DNA from: Acidiferrobacterales bacterium
Lineage (GTDB): Bacteria > Pseudomonadota > Gammaproteobacteria > Acidiferrobacterales > JAJDNE01
Assembly (NCBI GenBank): GCA_022340825.1
Contig: JAJDNE010000098.1
Coordinates: 1 to 40,868 of the forward strand
Reading direction: 5' to 3'
DNA: 40,868 nucleotides
The notes below the pieces were generated by a model. The model had not been told where the DNA came from. It was given only the letters and a program-made list of their open reading frames with translations, and did not search any database. Below, one piece after another: positions 26,574-36,245 of the stretch (the first letter of the stretch is position 1; the number at the start of each line of letters is the position of its first letter). The position numbers and the translations under genes were made by a program.

Positions 26574-28367
26574 TTACTCTGGCGGAATCAGCAGTCCTGC
26601 ATCCCAGGCACGCAAAGTGGTGTCACCGTATGGTAGCTCGAGAAGTTGTGCGCTGGTGCTAATGGCATTGGGCTGCCACCCGGTATCGTAGGTGAGCACC
26701 ACGCCGGTAGGATTGTTCAGGATCCAGTCGCGGGTCTGATCACGGTCGAGCACAACAATCGGCTGGGTCAAACGACCGCTGAAATGAAACTCGCCCTGAT
26801 ACGGTGCGACTTGTGCAATGGCACGGCCCTCGCTTTCTGTTTCATAGAGCAGCTTGTTCAGGCTATCTATCCGGTAACGATCACCCCATTGATAGCCGAC
26901 AAAGAAACTGCCGGCAACGACAACAAACATGGTGGTCACGGCAATACTCATGACTCGCTTGCCGGTATTCATGTTGGGTGTCCAGGAAAGCACGATGCCG
27001 AGCGCGGCGACAACAACTCCGATTAACGGCGACATATTCCAGAGTATCGCCGGCAGGAAGTCCACACGTGGCAACCCGGGCAAGACCGCCAGCGCACCAC
27101 CGATGACAATCACCGGGAACGTCATCCCGGCAAAGAAACTGTCTTCACCTACGGTACGAAGATCTTCATGCATCAGGAGCCAGGCCAATACCAGCACGTA
27201 CGCGGGAAATAGCGGCAGCAGGAATTGCGGCTGGCGAACCGGCAGTAACGTCAGAATCACAATGGCCGCGATACCCCAGATCATGCACAGGGTGAAGCCA
27301 CCATCCAGTTTTTGGCCACGAACCTGCCACAGTCGAATCCAGCCAAGTGGCCAAACCGACCACGGGAAAAATGCCAGTGGGACCAGGTACAGGTACCACC
27401 ACCACGATCCCTGCTGATAAAAGAGATCGAGCGGTTGTAGCGCACTCGCCGCAGCGATAGCCTGCTGCCAATCGAGCCCGGCAGCACGCGATGCGGGCAT
27501 CAGCCAGGCCAGCCACAGGCCGACGCCAATGATCAATGCCAGCAATATTGCGCCATACCAGGCACCCCAACCCTGCTTGCCGTCGCGCCTGGCCCATAAC
27601 GGCGCGAGCAGCATTGCCGGCATCACGTATACCAGCGCCACCGGACCGCCAACAAGCATCGACATGCCAATCAACACGCCTATGACAGGTGCCGCCGCGC
27701 GCCCGCCGCTGGCGTAACCATGGACCGCCATAATGGTTAGCAACGTCATACACACCAGTAACAAATCGTCGAGAGCCAGCGTCTGGTACATCGCCCACAG
27801 CACCGAACCCAGCAATAATACGGGCGCGTATCGCACCACCTCTTTCTGGTCCGGCCAGAGCTTGTTGGCAAAAACGGATGTGAGCAGCAATACAAACAGG
27901 CCAGCGATCGCAGGCAACAACCGCGGCCACCAGTCATTCAGCCCCATGAACTGCCAGCCGGATAACACCAGCCACAGTGTAATCGGCCCCTGTCGGAACC
28001 ATGGTTCTCCATTCAACAGGGGTGTCAGCCATTCGCCGCGTTGCCACATGTCCCACGCCAGCGCCAGTAACCGGGTTTCATCGGGCGGCCAGATACTGCG
28101 CGTCACCATCCCCGCGGCAACGATCAGCAACCATAAGCCGATCCAGCCGAAGGCGAAACGAACGCCTGACAAGGATTTTCGGCGACGTCGCTGACTCAAC
28201 CGCCGGTTGTCGACAACCGGCTCGACCGACGGCACCGCGCCAATCTCGATCTCCTCGACGACAAAATTCTCCAGCGTCTGCTCCATGCCACTCTTTTCGG
28301 AATGGCGGCGCTTGCGGCGCTTTCGTCGCTGCTCGTCTGTCTTTTTTGGTTTCTTTCGCCAGAACAT
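26574..28367 (-). CDS. ArnT-like membrane glycosyltransferase, paralogue 1
   Basis: A 597-residue polytopic inner-membrane protein of the ArnT/PMT-type (GT-C fold) group, whose members move sugars from polyprenyl phosphate to lipid A, proteins or glycans. It starts with a cytoplasmic tail of about 75 residues rich in Arg and Lys, then about 12 helices. The first periplasmic loop keeps PPDETRLLALAWDMW. The second conserved loop, usually FEKPP, reads WFRQGP, which loses the Glu-Lys pair. The Asp motif of the next loop is kept (ALDDLL). The C-terminal domain shares YxGxFHFxGRL, GWQP and PYGDTT with its neighbour. Activity is uncertain. Confidence 0.82.
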   Translation of the reverse strand: MFWRKKPKKTDEQRRKRRKRRHSEKSGMEQTLENFVVEEIEIGAVPSVEPVVDNRRLSQRRRRKSLSGVRFAFGWIGLWLLIVAAGMVTRSIWPPDETRLLALAWDMWQRGEWLTPLLNGEPWFRQGPITLWLVLSGWQFMGLNDWWPRLLPAIAGLFVLLLTSVFANKLWPDQKEVVRYAPVLLLGSVLWAMYQTLALDDLLLVCMTLLTIMAVHGYASGGRAAAPVIGVLIGMSMLVGGPVALVYVMPAMLLAPLWARRDGKQGWGAWYGAILLALIIGVGLWLAWLMPASRAAGLDWQQAIAAASALQPLDLFYQQGSWWWYLYLVPLAFFPWSVWPLGWIRLWQVRGQKLDGGFTLCMIWGIAAIVILTLLPVRQPQFLLPLFPAYVLVLAWLLMHEDLRTVGEDSFFAGMTFPVIVIGGALAVLPGLPRVDFLPAILWNMSPLIGVVVAALGIVLSWTPNMNTGKRVMSIAVTTMFVVVAGSFFVGYQWGDRYRIDSLNKLLYETESEGRAIAQVAPYQGEFHFSGRLTQPIVVLDRDQTRDWILNNPTGVVLTYDTGWQPNAISTSAQLLELPYGDTTLRAWDAGLLIPPE

Positions 28368-28506
28368 GCTTGGTTATCGTTGTATCGGTTCGCCCTGTTG
28401 TTTTGCGTTCAGGTCCTAGCATCCTATCTGTGCAAAGACGCTGACAACTAAAAGCCGATGTTCGGTAGTGCCCGATTTCCGGGCGGGTAAAGAAAGTGTA
28501 GACGCT
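28368..28506 (-). other. Gap between the two ArnT-like genes
   Basis: The 139 bp between the paralogues hold no open frame of note. A small CCCG-ATTTC-CGGG hairpin lies at about 28468-28483, without a T-tract. I see no convincing promoter or terminator. Confidence 0.4.
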
Positions 28507-30402
28507 TTACAGCGCGGATGCGCTGAAGATTCGGATGGTGGTATCGCCATACGGTGATTCGAAAAGCGGTATGGCCGGTTTCTCACCTGCTTGCGGTTGC
28601 CAACCATCAGCATAGGTAATGACGACGCCCGCTGGATGCTCAGCAATCCACGTCGGGATTTCTTCCGGGGTAATTTCTTTGTAGGACTCGCGCAGACGGC
28701 CATAAAAGTGAAACTGTCCGTTGTAAGTGCCAATGTGTGCGACCGGGCTCCTGTCGAGTTCCATCTGTTCAAGGAATTTTGCGCTGGCGATTACTGTCCG
28801 GTATTCATTTTTATCGTAGACATACCACACTGCAACAATCACCAGCACAATATTGAAGACAGCATTACGTACCACGCGCTGGTCGAACGTCAGGGCCGGC
28901 AACAAGCCAATGGTGGCACCGAGCAGGGCGATGACAATACCAGCATAGGCCGGCAGCTCTCGCAGTACTTGTGGAAAGATGTCGCTGTCAGGCATCAGGG
29001 GTATTACCGCCAGCAACACACCAACAATGATAATCAACACACGAACCAGCACACCTGCCGTCGGTAGCCCATAGATAAGCAATCCGGACAGGGCAACGAC
29101 TGCACCGAATACAGGCGAGATACCCCTAAGTACTTCCGGCAATATTGATTGGTCGGGCAGATAGTGAACACCCACTATTGCCAGGCCCGCCAGGACAGTC
29201 GGAAACATCAAACTTACAACAAAGCGATTTTCACCTTGATCAGTCAGTTCGTCATTAAACAGAAGGTATGCAACTAACAGTGCAAATGCCGGCAAGATCG
29301 GCAACAGGTATTGCGGTTGCCGTGGACCAAATATACTTAATACAACCAGTACCGGTACTACCCACACGCCACAAAAGATCAGACCGATTGAGGGTAAGCG
29401 GTCAATGATCTGCAACACGCGCGAATATACCAGCGGCCAAGCGACCCATGGCAGGAAGGCGACAGGAAGCAATAGCAGGTACCAATAGACCGGCTGGTTC
29501 TGCGCAAACATCTTCAGCTCTTCCGGCAACACGCCCACAAGATGATCGACGGCATAGCCGTAGCCATACTCCAGCGATACCACCAGGCCCCACATGGCTA
29601 CCAAACTGATGCCGAAGACAAGGCCGGTACCGATGTCGATATACCAGTTCTTCCAACGCAGGGCGTGTTCGCGTCCCGCCCAGAGCGGTCCGGCGATCGC
29701 GACCGGCAATGTGTAGAGCAACGAGGTCAGGCCGCTGGCCAACACTGCAGCTGCGGTGGCGAAACCAAAAATAAACCAGCCAACCCGGGTGGCATAACGC
29801 CAGGCGTGTAAAATCCCGAACAGGGCCAACAGGGTAAAAAACGTCAACAGATGGTCGGTCAGGGCCAGGGTCAGATAAAACGCCCAGAGCCATGACGACA
29901 GCATCACGAATGGCACATAGCGCGGCATCTTGATCTGGTCCATCCACAGCAGGGCAGCGATGCGGCTGACTAAAAACAGACTGAATAGTGAAAATAGTGA
30001 GGGTAACAGGCGTGGCCACCAGTCATTCACGCCAAACAGCTTCCAGCCGGCGATGATGAGCCAGGGCATCAACGGTGGTTGTTCCGGTGCCGCGAGCTCG
30101 TTCAGCACTGGTATCAGCAGCACATCGCGCTGCCACATCTCCCAGGCAATACCCAACAGACGCAACTCGTCCGGTGACGCCGGCGGGCGAATAGCGATCA
30201 GCGCCGCGGTCATCAGGCACCAGAGGATAGTCCACGGCAGCGCATGCTCAATCAGCTGGCGCCAGCCGCCGAAATATGGTCTTTGAACGGTGTTCACGTG
30301 AAAATTTATGTCATTCCGTTGATATTTAATTATTTTAGTCAGGGTTTTTAAAAATGACAGGCGCAAAATACACGAATCCGACGATTCGTGAAACTTGGCC
30401 AT
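28507..30402 (-). CDS. ArnT-like membrane glycosyltransferase, paralogue 2
   Basis: A polytopic GT-C protein of up to 631 residues and tandem paralogue of the 26574-28367 product. It keeps PDELRLLGIAWEMWQRD, has APEQPPLMPWL where ArnT has FEKPP (Lys replaced by Gln), FGVNDWWPRLLP, and TLALTDHLL with the conserved Asp. Two extra runs of hydrophobic helices precede the C-terminal domain (TYNGQFHFYGRL, ADGWQPQ, SPYGDTTIR). The start is doubtful: ATG 30402 puts a perfect 8-bp hairpin inside the first codons, and GTG 30297 would remove 35 residues of non-family sequence. No arnABCD-type genes are nearby, so the sugar donor and acceptor are unknown. Confidence 0.8.
   Translation of the reverse strand: MAKFHESSDSCILRLSFLKTLTKIIKYQRNDINFHVNTVQRPYFGGWRQLIEHALPWTILWCLMTAALIAIRPPASPDELRLLGIAWEMWQRDVLLIPVLNELAAPEQPPLMPWLIIAGWKLFGVNDWWPRLLPSLFSLFSLFLVSRIAALLWMDQIKMPRYVPFVMLSSWLWAFYLTLALTDHLLTFFTLLALFGILHAWRYATRVGWFIFGFATAAAVLASGLTSLLYTLPVAIAGPLWAGREHALRWKNWYIDIGTGLVFGISLVAMWGLVVSLEYGYGYAVDHLVGVLPEELKMFAQNQPVYWYLLLLPVAFLPWVAWPLVYSRVLQIIDRLPSIGLIFCGVWVVPVLVVLSIFGPRQPQYLLPILPAFALLVAYLLFNDELTDQGENRFVVSLMFPTVLAGLAIVGVHYLPDQSILPEVLRGISPVFGAVVALSGLLIYGLPTAGVLVRVLIIIVGVLLAVIPLMPDSDIFPQVLRELPAYAGIVIALLGATIGLLPALTFDQRVVRNAVFNIVLVIVAVWYVYDKNEYRTVIASAKFLEQMELDRSPVAHIGTYNGQFHFYGRLRESYKEITPEEIPTWIAEHPAGVVITYADGWQPQAGEKPAIPLFESPYGDTTIRIFSASAL
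30371..30390. repeat. Inverted repeat at the start of ArnT-like gene 2
   Basis: CACGAATC-CGAC-GATTCGTG, a perfect 8-bp inverted repeat with 4-nt loop. It lies within codons 5-11 if translation starts at ATG 30402, or in the leader if translation starts at GTG 30297. It could be an operator or an RNA hairpin. Confidence 0.4.
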
Positions 30403-30586
30403 GACTGCAGGAATTGCCGCTGAACGCCGAGCGTAGCTGGCCCAGCTCGCTGGCGACGAGATTTCGGTAAAAACTGGACCAACGGTCCCCGCTCAGCGCC
30501 TCCAATCCGACTATGAGATTATTTTCTGGCGCCTCACGGGCAGCGGTAGCGGAACCTGGACTATTGAGGCGGCCGGTCGAAGCCGG
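30403..30586. other. Gene-free gap after gcvPB
   Basis: No gene is visible in these 184 bp. Two short palindromes occur: AGCTGG-C-CCAGCT (30435-30447) and GGACC-AAC-GGTCC (30476-30488). No clear intrinsic terminator follows gcvPB, so read-through towards the ArnT-like genes cannot be excluded. Confidence 0.4.
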
Positions 30587-32032
30587 TTAGGGCTTCCAGG
30601 CGAGATCCGGGTCGCGCGCGGCCTTCACATCATCCAGCCGCCGCACCGGCAGGGTGTACGGTGCGCCCTTCAGGGTCTCCGGGTCGCGGCGCGCCATTTC
30701 CGCAATTTCCTGCATCGCCACAACAAACCCGTCGAGTTCATCCCGCGCTTCGGTCTCGGTGGGTTCGATCAGGAAACACTCCGGCACCAGAAGCGGGAAG
30801 TAAGTGGTCGGCGCGTGAAAGCCGCGATCAAGCAAGGCCTTGGCGACATCGGTTGCGGTGATACCGGTCTCATCCTTGAGCTTCTTCAATGTCAGAATAA
30901 ATTCATGTGTCGCGCGCCGGCTGTCGAACGCCATCTGGAAGCCGGCATCCTTCAGTTTTGCCATCATGTAATTGGCATTGAGCGTGGAGTATTCCGCGAC
31001 CCGGGGCATGCCTTCGCGACCCAACAGTCGTGCGTACACATAGGCGCGCAATAACACACCGGTATTGCCCATATTGGCGGACAACCGGCCGATGCTTTGC
31101 GGACAGTCTTTCATAGTGAGCCAGTGATAGTTGCCGTTGGTTTCGCCCACCATCGGCACCGGCAAGAACGGCTTGAGTCGATCATTGGCGCCAATGGGTC
31201 CGGCGCCAGGACCGCCGCCGCCATGCGGCGTTGAGAAAGTCTTGTGCAGATTCATGTGAATCACGTCGAAACCCATATCACCGGGTTTGACCTTTCCAAG
31301 GATGGCGTTGAGGTTGGCACCGTCGTAATACAACAGGCCACCGGCGTCATGGACAATTTTGGCCAGCTCCTCGATGTCCTTTTCAAACACACCCAGCGTT
31401 GACGGATTGGTCAGCATCAGGCCAGCGGTTTGTGGGCCGACCGCTGCCTTCAGTGCCTCGATGTCGACATCGCCTTCATCATCCGTAGGAATTTCCTTAA
31501 CCTTGTAACCGCACATCACGGCGGTAGCAGGATTGGTACCGTGTGCGGCATCGGGCACCAGGATCTCGGTCCGCGCGGTGTCGTTACGTGAATCGTGATA
31601 GGCACGAATCATGGCAACGCCGGCAAACTCGCCCTGGGCACCGGCAAGCGGTGTCAACGATACCGCCTTCATGCCGGTGACATCTTTAAGAATTTCCTGC
31701 AGGTCATAAAGACATGCCAATACGCCTTGCCCGGTCGACTCCGGTGCGCGCGGGTGGCGTGCGAGAAAACCGAGCCGCATCGCCAGGGTGTTGGAGGCAC
31801 GCGGGTTGTACTTCATGGTGCACGAACCCAACGGATAGAAGTTGGTATCGATGGAAAAGTTTTTCTGCGACAGGCGTGTGTAGTGACGCACGACCTGCAT
31901 CTCGGAGGCTTGTGGTAAAGGCGCGCTTTGCTTGCGCAGAAACTTCGCCGGGATATCCTTGATCTCCGCTCGCGACAGTGGGGCCTGTGACGGGTTGGTT
32001 CGACCTTCACGAGAAATTTCAAATATCAGCAC
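30587..32032 (-). CDS. gcvPB: Glycine decarboxylase P-protein, beta subunit
   Basis: The second half of the two-subunit glycine dehydrogenase (decarboxylating), 481 residues. It carries the pyridoxal-phosphate site [19 protein letters not shown], where the Lys binds PLP, and the family motifs [26 protein letters not shown] and [13 protein letters not shown]. With GcvPA it decarboxylates glycine and loads the aminomethyl group on lipoyl-GcvH. The start is GTG 32032, with AAGG nine bases upstream. It is the last gene of the lipA-gcv operon, 37 bp after gcvPA. Confidence 0.96.
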   Translation of the reverse strand: MLIFEISREGRTNPSQAPLSRAEIKDIPAKFLRKQSAPLPQASEMQVVRHYTRLSQKNFSIDTNFYPLGSCTMKYNPRASNTLAMRLGFLARHPRAPESTGQGVLACLYDLQEILKDVTGMKAVSLTPLAGAQGEFAGVAMIRAYHDSRNDTARTEILVPDAAHGTNPATAVMCGYKVKEIPTDDEGDVDIEALKAAVGPQTAGLMLTNPSTLGVFEKDIEELAKIVHDAGGLLYYDGANLNAILGKVKPGDMGFDVIHMNLHKTFSTPHGGGGPGAGPIGANDRLKPFLPVPMVGETNGNYHWLTMKDCPQSIGRLSANMGNTGVLLRAYVYARLLGREGMPRVAEYSTLNANYMMAKLKDAGFQMAFDSRRATHEFILTLKKLKDETGITATDVAKALLDRGFHAPTTYFPLLVPECFLIEPTETEARDELDGFVVAMQEIAEMARRDPETLKGAPYTLPVRRLDDVKAARDPDLAWKP

Positions 32033-32069
32033 GTTAAAATACCTTCAACTAATAGAATTGATCGAGCCG

Positions 32070-33425
32070 TCATTTGCTGACTGCGCGCTCAAGATGGGTG
32101 CAATAAAGCTGCATGTCGTCTTCGGTACGGGTTTCGGTGGCGCAAACCAGCAGCGCCTCACCCAGCTCCGGATAATCCTCGTTGAGCTGATAGCCGGCAA
32201 TGACGCCCTGTGCCTCCAGTGCGCTAACCACATCGGCAACTGGTACGCTGAGCTTCAACACCGTCTCGTGGAAGATCGGCCGATCGAATACCGTTTCGAC
32301 GCCATCGATTTCGGTTAATACCTCAATCAAACGGGTGGTGTTGGCATGACAGGCGGCAGCGACCCGCTCCAGTCCTTCACGCCCCAATAGCGCCATGTGA
32401 ATGGTCGCCGCAGTGGCCAACAATCCCTGGTTGGTACATATATTTGATGTCGCCTTGGATCGGCGAATGTGTTGTTCGCGCGCCTGCAGGGTTAACGTGA
32501 AGCCCGGTTTACCATCCAGGTCCACGGTACGGCCGATAATGCGCCCGGGCATCTGCCGAACAATTTTTTCCTTGCACGCCATAAAACCGACATAAGGACC
32601 GCCGGACGATAACGGTGCGCCCAACGGCTGGCCTTCGCCCACCGCGATATCCGCGCCGATTTCGCCCCATTCTCCCGGAGGCGTTAACAGGGCCAGTGCC
32701 ACCGGATTGACCAGGCCGATGGCCAGCGCGCCTTGCGCATGTGCCCAGTCAGTCAGCTCATCCACCTCTTCGAGCACACCAAAGAAGTTGGGTTGTGGAA
32801 TCACCAGTGCAGCGATGTCGCTGCCTTCATACTGCTTGAGGCTGGCAGGATCGATATGCCCGCCCTGCGGGTCGTACGGCAATTCAATCAGCTCGATGTT
32901 CTGATGCCTGACGATGGCCTCGACCACCTTGCGGTAGTCCGGGTGTACGGTCGTCGGCATCAGGATTCGGCGTGCCTTTTTGTGGCTGCGAACTGCCATG
33001 AGCACTGCCTCTGCCAGTGCCGATGCACCTTCGTACAATGATGCATTGGCTACATCCATTCCGGTCAGGCCGGCGATCATGCTCTGGAATTCGTAGATCA
33101 CCTGCAACGTGCCCTGACTGGCCTCGGCCTGATACGGGGTATAGGCAGAGTAGAATTCACCGCGCGTGGTCAACTCCCAGACCGCGGCTGGAATGTGATG
33201 CTCATAGGCACCGGCACCAATGAAGTTGATATAGCGGCCGTCTTTCTCTGCGCGTGCCGTCATCAGACGGCCCAGTTCCATCTCGCTCATCGCGGTCGGC
33301 ACCTGTGTCAGTTTGCCGTTGCGCAAGTCAGCAGGGATCTCGTCAAACAGGTCATTGGTATCATTGACGCCGATGGCCTTGAGCATGTCGGCGAGATCTT
33401 TTTCGGTATGAGGAATAAAAGGCAT
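32070..33425 (-). CDS. gcvPA: Glycine decarboxylase P-protein, alpha subunit
   Basis: The first half of the two-subunit P-protein, 451 residues. It starts [20 protein letters not shown] and shows [38 protein letters not shown], the [16 protein letters not shown] segment and [15 protein letters not shown], all typical of GcvPA. It has no PLP lysine of its own and works as a complex with GcvPB. It lies 17 bp after gcvH and 37 bp before gcvPB. Split P-protein is common in some gammaproteobacteria and Firmicutes, whereas E. coli has a single GcvP. Confidence 0.96.
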   Translation of the reverse strand: MPFIPHTEKDLADMLKAIGVNDTNDLFDEIPADLRNGKLTQVPTAMSEMELGRLMTARAEKDGRYINFIGAGAYEHHIPAAVWELTTRGEFYSAYTPYQAEASQGTLQVIYEFQSMIAGLTGMDVANASLYEGASALAEAVLMAVRSHKKARRILMPTTVHPDYRKVVEAIVRHQNIELIELPYDPQGGHIDPASLKQYEGSDIAALVIPQPNFFGVLEEVDELTDWAHAQGALAIGLVNPVALALLTPPGEWGEIGADIAVGEGQPLGAPLSSGGPYVGFMACKEKIVRQMPGRIIGRTVDLDGKPGFTLTLQAREQHIRRSKATSNICTNQGLLATAATIHMALLGREGLERVAAACHANTTRLIEVLTEIDGVETVFDRPIFHETVLKLSVPVADVVSALEAQGVIAGYQLNEDYPELGEALLVCATETRTEDDMQLYCTHLERAVSK

Positions 33426-33442
33426 CGTGTATCTGTTTCCGT

Positions 33443-33835
33443 CTAGTCCTCGGAGGCGACCAGTTCTTCGTAGGCATTGGCATCCATCAGCGCATCGACT
33501 TCGGCGCCGTCAGATGGATTCATCCTGAAGATCCAGCCTTCACCATAAGGATCACTGTTAATGGTTTCCGGTGCGTCGGCAAGCGCGTCGTTGACCTCCA
33601 GCACTTCTCCACCAATCGGCGCATAAACATCCGAAGCTGCCTTGACCGACTCGACTACCGCGCAGTCGTCACCCTGGTTCAGCGATGCACCACTTTCCGG
33701 AAGCTCGACATAAACCATGTCACCCATCAGGTCCTGGGCATGCTCGGTAATACCTATGGTTACCGACCCGTCATCATTGATACGTACCCACTCATGGGAT
33801 TTGCTGTACTTAAGTTCACCTGGAATATTGCTCAT
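33443..33835 (-). CDS. gcvH: Glycine cleavage system H protein
   Basis: The lipoyl carrier of the glycine cleavage system, 130 residues from ATG 33835 (AGGGT just upstream). It starts [19 protein letters not shown] and carries the lipoylated Lys65 in [14 protein letters not shown]. The C-terminal [10 protein letters not shown] matches the family. A longer frame from 33874 overlaps gcvT and is not needed. Its lipoyl group is made by LipA, encoded first in the same operon, which is a functional link visible in gene order. Confidence 0.97.
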   Translation of the reverse strand: MSNIPGELKYSKSHEWVRINDDGSVTIGITEHAQDLMGDMVYVELPESGASLNQGDDCAVVESVKAASDVYAPIGGEVLEVNDALADAPETINSDPYGEGWIFRMNPSDGAEVDALMDANAYEELVASED

Positions 33836-33864
33836 ACCCTCATACCTCAGTGTTATATGTTTTC

Positions 33865-34947
33865 TTAAAGACAACTCTTTCCATTTCGAACAAACGGATA
33901 CTTGACCACTTTTGCCGGTACTGCCTTGCCGCGTATATCGACATCAACCATGTCGCCGGTACCGGCCGGTACTCTCGCCAACGCGATCGACTGGCCAAGC
34001 GTGGGTGAAAACGAACCACTGGTAATCTCACCTTCGCCCTGTTCACAAATGACTTTCTGATGCGCGCGCAGCACGCCCTTGCCCTGCAGCACGAGTCCCA
34101 CCAGTTTGCGTGGGACGTTTCCTTTTTGTTTCTCCAGCGCCGCACGACCGATGAAATCGCGATCGGCCGGTTCCCATGCCACGGTCCAGGCAAGCCCCGA
34201 CTCAAGCGGCGTGGTGGTTTCGTCCATGTCACTGCCGTAGAGATTCATGCCGGCCTCCAGCCGCAGGGTATCGCGCGCGCCGAGACCGATCGGTGCCACA
34301 CCGGCTTCCAGTAACATCTGCCAGGTAAACGGTGCGGCCTTGGCAGGTATGATGATCTCAAAGCCGTCTTCACCGGTATAGCCGGTGCTGGCAATCATGA
34401 GTTCACCGATCAGCACTGCGTGAAACGGCTTCAGCTCACGGGTGGCCTCGCGAATGTCTTCGCCCATTGCTGCGTAGACTTTCTCCCGCGCATTGGGTCC
34501 CTGCACTGCAATCATTGCAAGATCGCCGCGCTCAGTAACGGTGACGTCGTCCATAGCTTCCGCCTGTGACTGCAGCCAGGCGAGATCTTTTTCGCGGGTA
34601 GCGGCATTGACCACCAGCCGGAACCAGTCGTCGTCGAGATAATAGATAATAAGATCATCAATGACGCCGCCGCTTTCATTGAGCATGCAGGTATAGAGCG
34701 CCTTGCCTTTGATCTTGAGTTTGCCGACGTCATTGGCGACCAGCCGGGAAAGGAAGTCGCGCACGTTGGCGCCCTTAATATCGACTACTGTCATATGTGA
34801 GACATCAAACATACCGGCATCAGTTCGCACCTGCTTGTGTTCTTCCAGCTGTGAGCCGTAATGCAACGGCATGTCCCAGCCGCCGAAATCAACCATCTTG
34901 GCGTTGGACTCGATATGCTTTTCGTAAAGGGGGGTTTGTTTTGCCAT
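33865..34947 (-). CDS. gcvT: Aminomethyltransferase (glycine cleavage T protein)
   Basis: GcvT releases ammonia from the aminomethyl-lipoyl arm of GcvH and passes the one-carbon unit to tetrahydrofolate. It is 360 residues from ATG 34947. Family motifs are [23 protein letters not shown] at the N-terminus (folate-binding fold), [44 protein letters not shown] and [18 protein letters not shown]. Good ribosome binding (AGGAAG) precedes the ATG, which overlaps the lipA stop codon by one base, so translation is probably coupled to lipA. Confidence 0.97.
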   Translation of the reverse strand: MAKQTPLYEKHIESNAKMVDFGGWDMPLHYGSQLEEHKQVRTDAGMFDVSHMTVVDIKGANVRDFLSRLVANDVGKLKIKGKALYTCMLNESGGVIDDLIIYYLDDDWFRLVVNAATREKDLAWLQSQAEAMDDVTVTERGDLAMIAVQGPNAREKVYAAMGEDIREATRELKPFHAVLIGELMIASTGYTGEDGFEIIIPAKAAPFTWQMLLEAGVAPIGLGARDTLRLEAGMNLYGSDMDETTTPLESGLAWTVAWEPADRDFIGRAALEKQKGNVPRKLVGLVLQGKGVLRAHQKVICEQGEGEITSGSFSPTLGQSIALARVPAGTGDMVDVDIRGKAVPAKVVKYPFVRNGKSCL

Positions 34948-35885
34948 TATTCGCTTCCTGCCAATTCCTGCTGTATTTCTTCCGCGTGATAGGAAGAACG
35001 GACCAGCGGGCCAGACTTGACCCACTCGAATCCAAGACTGCGTGCGACGTCGTCGTAATAATCAAACGCATCGGGAGATATGTATTCCACCACTGGCAGG
35101 TGCTTGATGGTCGGGCGCAGATACTGACCGATGCTGACGCGACTGACACCGGCATTCCGCAGGTCTGTCAGCACATCAACGACTTCCTGCTGCTGCTCGC
35201 CCAGACCCAGCATGATGGCGGACTTGGTTTCAACACCCTCACTTTTCGCAGCGAGCTCCAGCAACCGCAGGCTACGTGAATACTTCGACCCTTTGCGCGC
35301 AACGCGATAAAGGCTGGGCACGGTTTCCACGTTGTGACCCCAGACCAGTGATGGCCAGTTCGCACCGGCGAAGGGTAGAGACGCGAGCGTTTGTTGTATG
35401 TGGTCAATACTGTATTGCTGATAGCCCTGAAAATCCGGGGTGAGAAACTCGACACCAATAGCGGAGTCCAGTGTGCGCAAGGCACGCAGTGTCTCGCTAA
35501 AAATACTGACGCCCTTGTCGGCCAAATCATCCCGATTGACTGACGTCAGCACAACGTAACGCAGCCCCAGTTGTTCGACCGCTTCGGCGATACGACGCGG
35601 CTCATCCTGGTCGACGGCGAGGGGCCGGCCGGTTTTTACCGAACAAAAGCCGCAGGCACGGGTGCAGGTATCGCCCAGCAACATAAAGGTGGCGGTGCCA
35701 CGACTCCAGCACTCCCCCCGGTTCGGACAACGCGCTTCCTCGCACACGGTATGCAGATTGTTACCGGCAACACTGGCAAGCGTGGCGCCGTAGTGCGCAC
35801 CATCGCCCAGTTGCTGGCGTATCCAGATTGGCATGCGCGATACATTGCGTCCGGGTTCGGTTTGGGTCTCACCGGAATTCAACAT
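34947..35885 (-). CDS. lipA: Lipoyl synthase
   Basis: LipA is a radical-SAM enzyme that inserts two sulfurs into octanoyl groups on carrier proteins such as GcvH. From ATG 35885 it has 312 residues. The auxiliary cluster ligands are Cys48, Cys53 and Cys59 ([12 protein letters not shown]) and the radical-SAM ligands are Cys74, Cys78 and Cys81 (CTRACGFC). [13 protein letters not shown] and [15 protein letters not shown] also match. The frame stays open back to 36167, but that part is riboswitch and terminator, not protein. It is the first gene after a glycine riboswitch, one base from gcvT. The ribosome binding site before 35885 is weak. Confidence 0.95.
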   Translation of the reverse strand: MLNSGETQTEPGRNVSRMPIWIRQQLGDGAHYGATLASVAGNNLHTVCEEARCPNRGECWSRGTATFMLLGDTCTRACGFCSVKTGRPLAVDQDEPRRIAEAVEQLGLRYVVLTSVNRDDLADKGVSIFSETLRALRTLDSAIGVEFLTPDFQGYQQYSIDHIQQTLASLPFAGANWPSLVWGHNVETVPSLYRVARKGSKYSRSLRLLELAAKSEGVETKSAIMLGLGEQQQEVVDVLTDLRNAGVSRVSIGQYLRPTIKHLPVVEYISPDAFDYYDDVARSLGFEWVKSGPLVRSSYHAEEIQQELAGSE

Positions 35886-35909
35886 GGTTTCGTCGGCTCT
35901 TGTTTGTTC

Positions 35910-35945
35910 AAAAAAAAGGGCGATGGACACTACTGTCCATCGCCC
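35910..35945 (-). terminator. Intrinsic terminator of the glycine riboswitch
   Basis: A perfect 12-bp stem (GGGCGATGGACA with its complement, 35918-35945), a 4-nt loop and eight U residues in the transcript lie between aptamer 2 and lipA. This is the expression platform: transcription either stops here or continues into lipA-gcv. Confidence 0.9.
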
Positions 35946-36115
35946 CTCTGTCCTTGCACCTGAGAGCTTTAGCCCCTTCGGTGGGTGGTCATTCGCCACC
36001 GCTCTCCAGAGTCGACATAGGTTCTCGGTCCGTTTGCCTGAGCGTTTCCGGGCGGTTGCGCCTTCGGCGCCCTGCTTGCGACTGCACTTGCTGTCGCCGC
36101 AGAGTCTCTCCCGCG
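35946..36115 (-). promoter_or_regulatory. Tandem glycine riboswitch
   Basis: Read on the minus strand there are two glycine aptamers. Aptamer 1 (about 36027-36115) begins GGGAGAGACTCTG and contains GCGCCGAAGGCGC and ACGCTCAGGCAAACGGACC. Aptamer 2 (about 35946-36014) begins GACTCTGGAGAGCGG and contains CCGAAGGGG and GCTCTCAGGTGCAAGGAC, closing with a CTCTG/CAGAG stem. The short linker between them and the two CCGAAGG loops are typical of the glycine family. The terminator follows directly. Glycine switches on gcv operons are normally activating; I infer that here. Confidence 0.92.
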
Positions 36116-36134
36116 AACCCTGAATCGAGGGCTG

Positions 36135-36163
36135 ACTATACTCTGGGCCCAAAGTGAATCCAA
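36135..36163 (-). promoter_or_regulatory. Promoter of the riboswitch-lipA-gcv operon
   Basis: TTGGAT (36158-36163) and TATAGT (36135-36140) are 17 nt apart on the minus strand. Transcription would start near 36128, about 13 nt before the first aptamer. Confidence 0.7.
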
Positions 36164-36245
36164 GCAACGAAACATGGAAAATCGAGCCACTGTTTAAGAG
36201 GTAACTTTAGCTTGCCGGCGTTATGCATTGAGCAGCAATACGCTT

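Noticed and set aside
27166-27930. 254-residue frame within ArnT-like gene 1
   Set aside because: Same strand but another frame of a clear membrane protein gene; it lacks a start signal and its sequence looks like out-of-frame translation. The frame at 29402-30019 inside gene 2 is rejected for the same reason.
35886-36167. N-terminal extension of LipA
   Set aside because: The open frame runs back through the terminator and riboswitch. These RNA elements explain the sequence and LipA has its normal length from 35885.
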